Source: Xanthomonas chitinilytica
GTDB lineage: Bacteria; Pseudomonadota; Gammaproteobacteria; Xanthomonadales; Xanthomonadaceae
Assembly: GCF_026107455.2 (NCBI RefSeq)
Contig: NZ_JAPCHY010000005.1
Span: 62,001 to 126,000, forward strand
Length of the DNA: 64,000 nt
Direction of reading: 5' to 3'
In this document: positions 58,639-64,000 of the stretch, one piece after another
How positions within the stretch are numbered: position 1 is the first letter of the stretch
How the letters are laid out: every line of letters begins with the position of its first letter
Made by a program: the position numbers and the translations under genes
Notes under the pieces: model-generated
Told to the model about the DNA's origin: nothing
The model's input: only the letters and a program-made list of their open reading frames with translations
The model's database searches: none

Positions 58639-59313
58639 GTGCCACGGCATGCCCGCGGCTTCGACGTGGAAGCCGCCTGGGACCATCTCTCTCGCCGCGA
58701 TCGCAAGCTCGGCGCCTGGATGAAGCGGCTCGGACCGCTGCCGGCCGAGCCGCGCTGGCGCAAGTCCTTCGATCCGGTCGATGCGCTGGCCCGGGCGATC
58801 CTGTTCCAGCAACTCTCGGGCAAGGCCGCTTCGACCATCGTCGGGCGGGTCGAAGCGGCGATCGGCAGTACCCGCCTGCACCATGACACCCTTGGCCGGA
58901 TCGACGACGCCACGCTGCGGGCCTGCGGCGTGTCCGGCAACAAGGCCCTGGCGTTGCGCGATCTGGCCGCGCGCGAGGCCCGTGGCGAAATCCCGGACCT
59001 GCGCCGGATGTCGACCATGCACCAGGACGAGATCGTCGCTGCGCTGGTGCCGGTGCGCGGCATCGGCCGCTGGACGGTGGAGATGATGCTGATGTTCCGC
59101 CTCGGTCGTCCCGACGTGCTGCCGGTGGACGACCTGGGCGTGCGCAAGGGCGCGCAGAAGGTCGACCGGCTGGAGGCGATGCCCACGCCGAAGGAGCTGC
59201 TGGCGCGCGGCGAGAAGTGGGGGCCGTACCGTACCTACGCAAGCCTGTACCTGTGGCGGATCGCCGATTTCACGGCCGCGGCGAAGCTGCCGACCAACCG
59301 CTCGCAGGATTGA
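58639..59313 (+). CDS. DNA-3-methyladenine glycosylase (AlkA-like)
   Basis: A base-excision enzyme removing alkylated bases. 224 residues of the HhH-GPD fold: DALARAILFQQLSGKAASTI, the helix-hairpin-helix VRGIGRWTVEMMLMF, and the catalytic Asp in PVDDLGVRKG. No iron-sulfur cluster ligands follow, as in the AlkA group. The start is GTG 58639, two bases after the previous stop; no suitable ATG exists. Confidence 0.92.
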   Translation: MPRHARGFDVEAAWDHLSRRDRKLGAWMKRLGPLPAEPRWRKSFDPVDALARAILFQQLSGKAASTIVGRVEAAIGSTRLHHDTLGRIDDATLRACGVSGNKALALRDLAAREARGEIPDLRRMSTMHQDEIVAALVPVRGIGRWTVEMMLMFRLGRPDVLPVDDLGVRKGAQKVDRLEAMPTPKELLARGEKWGPYRTYASLYLWRIADFTAAAKLPTNRSQD

Positions 59314-59675
59314 ACCGGCCGCTTCCCGCAGGAACGACATCCTGCAGGAGCGGCGCCGGTCGCGACAGCCGGCCGGTAACGCTGGCCGGCCCGGGACCCG
59401 CCAGTGTCGCGGCCAGGACGTCCATGCTTCGGATGCGCCCCCACCATGGGAGCGGGGGCGGAAACACCGCATGCCTCCGGTCCGGAAGTTCCCCGGGCAT
59501 GGTTATCGAGCGCCCGGCCCGGGCAGGACGTCGTCGCAACGAAGGCGTCCGCGGCGTCAACGGTGGCGACAATGCCCCAAACCGCATTTCCCGCAAGTAG
59601 GGACGGAAGGGGCGGCGGCCGGTGCCCCGGTGACGGCCGCCGGGCAATGCCCCGCCCTCGCCGGTGGATAGGGCG
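59314..59675. repeat. Convergent gap with REP-like repeats
   Basis: No gene. CAGGAGCGGCGCCGGTCGCGAC (59345-59366) is a diverged copy of the repeat arm seen at 1929. GCCGGCCGGTAACGCTGGCCGGC near 59370-59392 folds into a hairpin. The remainder is unremarkable. Confidence 0.6.
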
Positions 59676-60077
59676 TCAGCCCTGGCGATGGCTGCGGAAT
59701 ACCGCCATGGTGCCGCGTACCAGGACCAGGAGCAGGATGACCGGGACCAGCAGGGCATAATCCGGCAGCGGCGGAAAGGCCTTCATCACGAGCAGCACCT
59801 GCAGCTCGGCATGGACCAGCAGCAGGCAGGCGCAGATGCGGCTGCGGCGATGGCAGCCATAGGCCAGCGCGGCATAGATGGCGGCGTTGCCCAGCCCGCC
59901 CGCCGCCAGCAGACGGTTCATGTCGTGCCACAGCAGCATCCACAGGGTCGCGCACGCCAGCGCGGTTCCGATCAGGGCGCCAGCGCCGCACATCAGGGCG
60001 ATCGCCAGGTCGGGCGTGCGCGATGGTCCTGCGGTGACTGCGGGGACGCTGCTTGCCTGGTAGGGGTTGTCGTCCAT
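59676..60077 (-). CDS. Small membrane protein of unknown function
   Basis: 133 residues from ATG 60077 (MDDNPYQASS; an ATG at 60083 is also possible). About four membrane helices fill the protein after a short polar N-terminus that resembles the NPYQ-type leaders of many uncharacterised membrane proteins. It follows the M15 peptidase gene by 16 bp and may be co-transcribed. Confidence 0.75.
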   Translation of the reverse strand: MDDNPYQASSVPAVTAGPSRTPDLAIALMCGAGALIGTALACATLWMLLWHDMNRLLAAGGLGNAAIYAALAYGCHRRSRICACLLLVHAELQVLLVMKAFPPLPDYALLVPVILLLVLVRGTMAVFRSHRQG

Positions 60078-60093
60078 CGGCATGTTCCGGCGA

Positions 60094-60906
60094 TCAGGCG
60101 GAAAGGCGGGCTCCCGCCCAGCGCCAGTGCCATGGCTCGTAGACGATGCCGTGCGGGTTGTCGCGCGGGTAGCTCATGGCGAAGCCGAAGTCGCCGGCGT
60201 GGCGGCGCAGCCAGGCGAAGGCGGGCGTGCGTTCGAAGGATTCCTCGGCGGGAGGCTCGCCCGGGGTACCGATGTCCAGTGCGTCGCCGCCGTGGTGCTC
60301 GCTGTAGCCGGGAGCGGCGTTGACGCTGAGGATCTGCTCCACGCTCTGCCCGCGTGCCAGCTTGCGCTCGAAGATGCCCAACTGGTAATCGTGGCTGCGA
60401 TAGCCGGAAATCGCATCCAGCGCGATGCCCTCGAGCGCGGCGGACTGCTGCATCCGCTGCCAGCCGCGGGCAGCACCGCGCGACAGCCACAACGGCCGCC
60501 GGTAACGGTCGAAGCCGGCCAGCTGCAGCACGGCCGGTTCGGCCACCAGCGACAGGCCGGTGCGCTCGCCGTAGCCGTCGTCCAGGCCGAGCCGCTGCAG
60601 GTGTTCGTGCAGGCGTTGCAGCGGCAGCACGGCCGGCGCCGGCGCGGCGCGGCGCCGGCCGTGGACGGCGTCCTCCAGCGTCGCCAGCGCCTCGTCGATG
60701 CCCGGTTCGCGCGGAAGCCGCGTGACCAGCGGCAACAGGCCCTCGGGCAGCAGTGCGGCCAGGTAGCGACCGTCCCGCTTGCGGCGTAGTACATGCCGTG
60801 CGCGGGCCAGGGTGCGGGCGTCGGCATTGCTGCGCGCGCGCAGCAGTCCGCCGGGCCACAGTTCTATTTCCGGCGTGTTGAGCAGGCGGGTGGGGGCAGG
60901 GCGCAT
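60094..60906 (-). CDS. M15 family D-alanyl-D-alanine carboxypeptidase
   Basis: 270 residues. The C-terminal half is a VanY-type zinc peptidase: SGYRSHDYQLGIFERKLARG, SEHHGGDALD (zinc His ~204 and Asp ~211) and EPWHWR (catalytic Glu ~257 and zinc His ~260). No signal peptide is seen, unusual for a peptidoglycan enzyme. The N-terminal ~130 residues are not recognised, although their Arg-rich segment (RARHVLRRKRDGRYLAALLP) looks conserved. Confidence 0.88.
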   Translation of the reverse strand: MRPAPTRLLNTPEIELWPGGLLRARSNADARTLARARHVLRRKRDGRYLAALLPEGLLPLVTRLPREPGIDEALATLEDAVHGRRRAAPAPAVLPLQRLHEHLQRLGLDDGYGERTGLSLVAEPAVLQLAGFDRYRRPLWLSRGAARGWQRMQQSAALEGIALDAISGYRSHDYQLGIFERKLARGQSVEQILSVNAAPGYSEHHGGDALDIGTPGEPPAEESFERTPAFAWLRRHAGDFGFAMSYPRDNPHGIVYEPWHWRWAGARLSA

Positions 60907-60915
60907 GTGGCCAGC

Positions 60916-61470
60916 TTAATCCCGGGCCGGAACCGCGGCCAGTTGCTCAAGTTCCTGCAGCAGCTGGCGTGGTTGCTCGGGGCTGAGCAGCACCAGGCTG
61001 CCGTCGCGCAGCGGCAGCACCAGTACCCGGCTGGTGTCGGTGAGCAGGCAGAAGGCCTTGCCGCCCCCGGGCATGCGGAAGTGGCCGGACTTGAAGCCGG
61101 GCATGCCGAAGCCGTTGGTCTTGAAGCTGGGCTTGAACTGGGTGTGTTCGGCCAGGTCGACCACCCGCGCCTGGTCCAGCTTCAGTGCACCGATGCCGAT
61201 GCGCTTGCGGTAGAAGCTGGAGACCACTTCGAGCTGGCGATCGCGGAGGGCGATGCGGCGGCGGGCGAAGGCCCAGCTCAGCACGGCGCCCAGCAGGGCC
61301 ATGAAGGGCAGGGTGATCCACAGGTCCAGGTGGGTGTGCCGGGCACGATCCAGAGAGGTGTAGAGGGTCAGGCCGGCGGCGGCGAGCAGCGGCAGCCATA
61401 CCCACAGCAGCAGCCATGGGGAGGCGGCGGCGACGGGATAGTCCTTCGATGGGGGCGATACATGGGACAT
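60916..61470 (-). CDS. PH-domain-like membrane protein
   Basis: 184 residues from ATG 61470 (an in-frame ATG at 61485 is possible). Two membrane helices (~16-36 and 50-68) precede a beta-rich domain typical of bacterial PH-like (YdbT/DUF304-type) proteins: RRIALRDRQLEVVSSFYRKR, then FCLLTDTSRVLVLPLRDGSL. The function is unknown. It follows the CPBP protease by 114 bp. Confidence 0.7.
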   Translation of the reverse strand: MSHVSPPSKDYPVAAASPWLLLWVWLPLLAAAGLTLYTSLDRARHTHLDLWITLPFMALLGAVLSWAFARRRIALRDRQLEVVSSFYRKRIGIGALKLDQARVVDLAEHTQFKPSFKTNGFGMPGFKSGHFRMPGGGKAFCLLTDTSRVLVLPLRDGSLVLLSPEQPRQLLQELEQLAAVPARD

Positions 61471-61584
61471 CGATTCGGTTTCCATGGAGAGGTAGGTGCG
61501 GTTTGCGCCGACGGCCATCGAACGTGTGCCGCTCAGCGGTGCGGCGTCATCGTGGAGAATCCCGGCGGAGTGATGGCGCGGCGA

Positions 61585-62379
61585 TCATGGCCCGCCCACG
61601 GCCAGCAGGGGCGCCAGCACGTGCAGGACGATATCGGCGCTGAAGTGCGCGAGCATCGCCATTTCCAACCCCCGGCGCCAGTACAGCCAGCCGCAGGCGA
61701 TGCCGACCACGGCGTTCAGGCCGAGCGTGCGCAGCACGACGATGCCGTCCAGCCCCCAGATGTGCTGCGCCGCCGGCAGGTGGCCGGCGCCGAACAGGAT
61801 CGCCGCCAGCCCGATCGCCGACCAGTACGCGCCGGCACCGGGAGTACGCCGGCGCAGGCGCGCGACGATCCATACCATCAGGGTCATGAGGAACAGCCGC
61901 ATCTGTAGTTCTTCGGCGATGCCGCCATAGAACGAGGCCAGCAGCCCGTTGAGCGCGGACGTGCCGGCGCCGGCCGCTTGCGGCGGGTGCAGCATCGCCG
62001 GCAGCAGCGGGTCGATCGCCTGCATGCCCAGCAGCACGACCAGGGCCGATGCGGTGCCCAGCGCGATGGCGGACAGCGGGCGTGGGCGGGCCGCCGCATC
62101 CGGTGGCGTCGATCCGCACCATCGTTGCAGCAGCGGCGCGCCCAGCCCCACGCGATGGCCCATGCGCAGGCCCAGCAGCGACAGCGCACCGAGCAGCACG
62201 AACGCCTGCAATGCCTGCGCCGTCGCCAGCAGCGGCAATGGCACCGGAATGCGCGCCAGCTTCTCCGGCATGACCTGCAGCAGATAGGGAAACAGCGCCG
62301 CCGTGGCCAGTGCCGCGGCCAGCCCCAGCACGCCGGCCGCCTTCAGGTCGCCGCTCCAGCGGGGCGCGGCCGGGCTCAT
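61585..62379 (-). CDS. CPBP family intramembrane glutamic protease
   Basis: 264 residues with about eight membrane helices. The three family motifs are visible: EELQMRLFL (EExxxR), FGAGHLPAA (FxxxH) and HFSADIVLHV (HxxxD/N). Relatives process prenylated proteins (Rce1) or act in bacteriocin immunity. It overlaps the DUF4177 gene by 4 nt and is the distal member of the SPFH operon. Confidence 0.88.
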   Translation of the reverse strand: MSPAAPRWSGDLKAAGVLGLAAALATAALFPYLLQVMPEKLARIPVPLPLLATAQALQAFVLLGALSLLGLRMGHRVGLGAPLLQRWCGSTPPDAAARPRPLSAIALGTASALVVLLGMQAIDPLLPAMLHPPQAAGAGTSALNGLLASFYGGIAEELQMRLFLMTLMVWIVARLRRRTPGAGAYWSAIGLAAILFGAGHLPAAQHIWGLDGIVVLRTLGLNAVVGIACGWLYWRRGLEMAMLAHFSADIVLHVLAPLLAVGGP

Positions 62380-62558
62380 GCGCTTTTCTTGAAGATCAGG
62401 GTGGGCGAGGACAGGGTGGGCGTGGCGTGGACCACGTTGACCAGTTCCCAGCCAAGCCGCCCGTGCTTGTCCAGTTCCTCCTGCAGGGTTTCGGCCTTGA
62501 AACTGCCCCATATGCCGGTCTTGGCCTCGATGACGAGGTACTTCCATTGCTTGTTCAC
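62376..62558 (-). CDS. DUF4177 family small protein
   Basis: 60 residues with a GTG start at 62558 that overlaps the stop of the RHH gene (GTGA). KQWKYLVIEAKTGIWGSFK and LDKHGRLGWELVNVV (the GWELV hallmark) identify DUF4177. The function is unknown. Both ends overlap neighbours by 4 nt, so translation is tightly coupled. Confidence 0.88.
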   Translation of the reverse strand: MNKQWKYLVIEAKTGIWGSFKAETLQEELDKHGRLGWELVNVVHATPTLSSPTLIFKKSA

Positions 62559-62734
62559 GGTTTTTCCTCCGGTGTCGTTGGTGGCTTGGGCAGCCGCCCG
62601 GCCTTGCGCAGGGCGTCGCGCAGGACGTACTCGATCTGCGCGTTGAGGCTGCGCAATTCGTCGTCGGCCCAGCGTTGCGCCGCCGCCAGCACGTCGGCGT
62701 TGATGCGCAGCGGGTAGGCCTTCTTCTCGCTCAT
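62555..62734 (-). CDS. Arc-type ribbon-helix-helix DNA-binding protein
   Basis: 59 residues, [20 protein letters not shown] then RWADDELRSLNAQIEYVLRD. The YPLRIN strand and the LRSLNAQIE helix are the ribbon-helix-helix core of Arc-like repressors. It overlaps both neighbours by 4 nt. Small and self-contained, it is the likely autoregulator of this operon, acting on the palindrome at 63923. Confidence 0.88.
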   Translation of the reverse strand: MSEKKAYPLRINADVLAAAQRWADDELRSLNAQIEYVLRDALRKAGRLPKPPTTPEEKP

Positions 62735-63015
62735 TTGCGCTGCATCCTGTCCGGGCCGCGGCGCAGGTGCAGCACCAGGGAGATGCCCAGCGCATTGACT
62801 GCCACCACCAGCGCGATGACCACGGCGTAGACGGCGCTGCGGTTGCCGCCGGCCAGGTACAGGCCGAGGGCGCCGACGAACATGCCCAGGGCGATCAGCG
62901 CCCAGCGCAGGCCGGTGCCGCGCGCGTGGTCGCTGCCGTCGCGGCCGGCCCAGGCGGCGATGGCCAGCGCGGGCAGGCCGGTGGCGGCGATGACCAGGGG
63001 GGCGATCATGTCCAT
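62731..63015 (-). CDS. Small membrane protein in the SPFH operon
   Basis: 94 residues from ATG 63015 (ATG 63009 possible). It has three hydrophobic segments ([60 protein letters not shown]) and a basic C-terminal tail. The family is not recognised. It lies 7 bp after the SPFH gene and overlaps the RHH gene by 4 nt. Confidence 0.8.
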   Translation of the reverse strand: MDMIAPLVIAATGLPALAIAAWAGRDGSDHARGTGLRWALIALGMFVGALGLYLAGGNRSAVYAVVIALVVAVNALGISLVLHLRRGPDRMQRK

Positions 63016-63022
63016 GGCGGCC

Positions 63023-63892
63023 TCAGTACAGCGAGCCGGCATTGACGATGGGCTGGGTGCCGCGATCGGAGCACAGCACGGTGAGCAGGTTGCTGACCAT
63101 GTGCGCCTTGCGTTCCTCGTCCAGCTCGACCACGCCGTTCTTCTGCAGTTCGGCCAGGGCCATCTCGACCATGCCCACGGCGCCGGCGACGATGCGGGTG
63201 CGCGCGGCGATCACCGCGTTGGCCTGCTGCCGCTGCAGCATCGCCTGTGCGATTTCGGCGGCATAGGCCAGGTGGCTGATGCGCGCGTCGATCACCTGCA
63301 CGCCGGCGTCGGCCAGGCGCTCGGCGAGTTCGTCCTTGAGGTGCTGGGAGATCTCCGCGGCATGGCTGCGCAGCGCCAGCTGGCCGTCCTCGTGCTGGTC
63401 GTAGGGGTAGCTGGTGGCCATCGCGCGCAGCGCCGATTCGGACTGGATGTGCACGAAGCTCTCGTAGTCGTCGACGTTGTAGACCGCCTCGGAGGCGTCC
63501 ACCACCTGCCAGACGATCACCGCGGCGATCTCGATCGGGCTGCCGTCCAGCTCGTTGACCTTGAGCTTGCCGCTCTCGAAGTTGCGCACGCGCTGGCTGA
63601 CCTTCTTCTTGGCGTAGAAGGGGTTGTTCCAGCGCAGGCCGTTGTCCTTGACCGTGCCCACGTACTTGCCGAACAGGCTCAGCACCGCGGCCTGGTTGGG
63701 TTGCACCGTGTACAGGCCGGCCAGGCTGAGCATGGCCAGGAGGGCGATCGCCACCGCGCCGATGGCGAGCAGCGGCGCCGGCGAGGAGGCCTTCGCGCTG
63801 CCGGCCAGCACCCAGCCGCAGATCAGTACCACTGCCACGACAGCGCCGATGAAGGGCAGGCCGGAGATGGAACGGATGGGTTTTTCTTTCAT
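63023..63892 (-). CDS. SPFH/Band 7 domain membrane protein
   Basis: 289 residues with two N-terminal membrane helices (~12-30 and 42-60) and an SPFH domain ([20 protein letters not shown] to [20 protein letters not shown]). It resembles slipin/flotillin-like scaffolds rather than HflK/HflC. It is the first gene of a tightly packed operon with an RHH regulator, DUF4177 and a CPBP protease; the AT-rich leader carries a perfect palindrome. Confidence 0.92.
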   Translation of the reverse strand: MKEKPIRSISGLPFIGAVVAVVLICGWVLAGSAKASSPAPLLAIGAVAIALLAMLSLAGLYTVQPNQAAVLSLFGKYVGTVKDNGLRWNNPFYAKKKVSQRVRNFESGKLKVNELDGSPIEIAAVIVWQVVDASEAVYNVDDYESFVHIQSESALRAMATSYPYDQHEDGQLALRSHAAEISQHLKDELAERLADAGVQVIDARISHLAYAAEIAQAMLQRQQANAVIAARTRIVAGAVGMVEMALAELQKNGVVELDEERKAHMVSNLLTVLCSDRGTQPIVNAGSLY

Positions 63893-63922
63893 GGCACGGC
63901 TTCCTTGTGGTTGTGGATTAAA

Positions 63923-63939
63923 GATATCAAATTGATATC
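63923..63939. promoter_or_regulatory. Perfect palindrome upstream of the SPFH operon
   Basis: GATATCAA-A-TTGATATC, an 8-bp perfect inverted repeat around one base, 31 bp before the SPFH start in an AT-rich stretch. Arc-type proteins bind such short palindromes as dimers of dimers, so it is a probable operator for the RHH protein in the operon. Confidence 0.6.
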
Positions 63940-64000
63940 AGATGGCAATAGGGTGGCCGGTATGGGCCGGCAGGTGCCTGCGGCTAGAATGCGTGCCCTC

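Overview
The window is a GC-rich chromosomal segment whose gene content points to the Xanthomonadaceae (Lysobacteraceae). The signs are: a methylcitrate (prp) locus with acnD, prpF and prpD; the hflK-hflC-DUF2065-purA block; minCDE beside a GNAT gene; a protein with a C-terminal XVIPCD-like type IV secretion signal; and interspersed inverted repeats of the kind common in Xanthomonas and Stenotrophomonas. The genus cannot be fixed from sequence alone. No tRNA, rRNA, CRISPR array, transposase or prophage was recognised.

Positions 1-16.5 kb hold a propionate (2-methylcitrate cycle) locus. A citrate-synthase-fold protein with an N-terminal helix-turn-helix (cut by the window edge) diverges from prpB-prpC-acnD, and prpF and prpD follow. 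Between acnD and prpF sits a complete type I restriction-modification operon (hsdR-hsdS-rhuM-like-hsdM), all on the same strand and translationally coupled.

Positions 16.5-29 kb contain a thioester alpha-2-macroglobulin lipoprotein and PBP1C, which are often neighbours. Here a 5 kb accessory block lies between them: a metallo-beta-lactamase-fold protein, a small membrane protein, an NTF2-like protein, an exported amidohydrolase, an ECF sigma factor with a membrane partner, and a scar formed by the two ends of a deleted exporter/two-component operon.

Positions 29-38 kb are mostly housekeeping: peroxiredoxin, Hsp20, CbpA, a PilH-like regulator, YhdH-type reductase, HflK/HflC and PurA, followed by a frameshifted membrane protein gene. 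Positions 38-45.7 kb carry a PAS-AraC regulator, an AbrB/Doc-type toxin-antitoxin pair whose toxin lacks the usual catalytic His, a likely antibacterial type IV effector with its lipoprotein immunity partner, and gcvP preceded by a tandem glycine riboswitch.

Positions 45.9-64 kb hold a Bcr/CflA transporter, an M2 peptidase lipoprotein, a small HExxH protein whose 3' end has been tandemly copied in 143-bp units, minCDE, a DesKR-like two-component system, a DNA glycosylase, an M15 peptidase, and a six-gene operon (SPFH protein, small membrane protein, ribbon-helix-helix regulator, DUF4177, CPBP protease, PH-like membrane protein) headed by a perfect palindrome.
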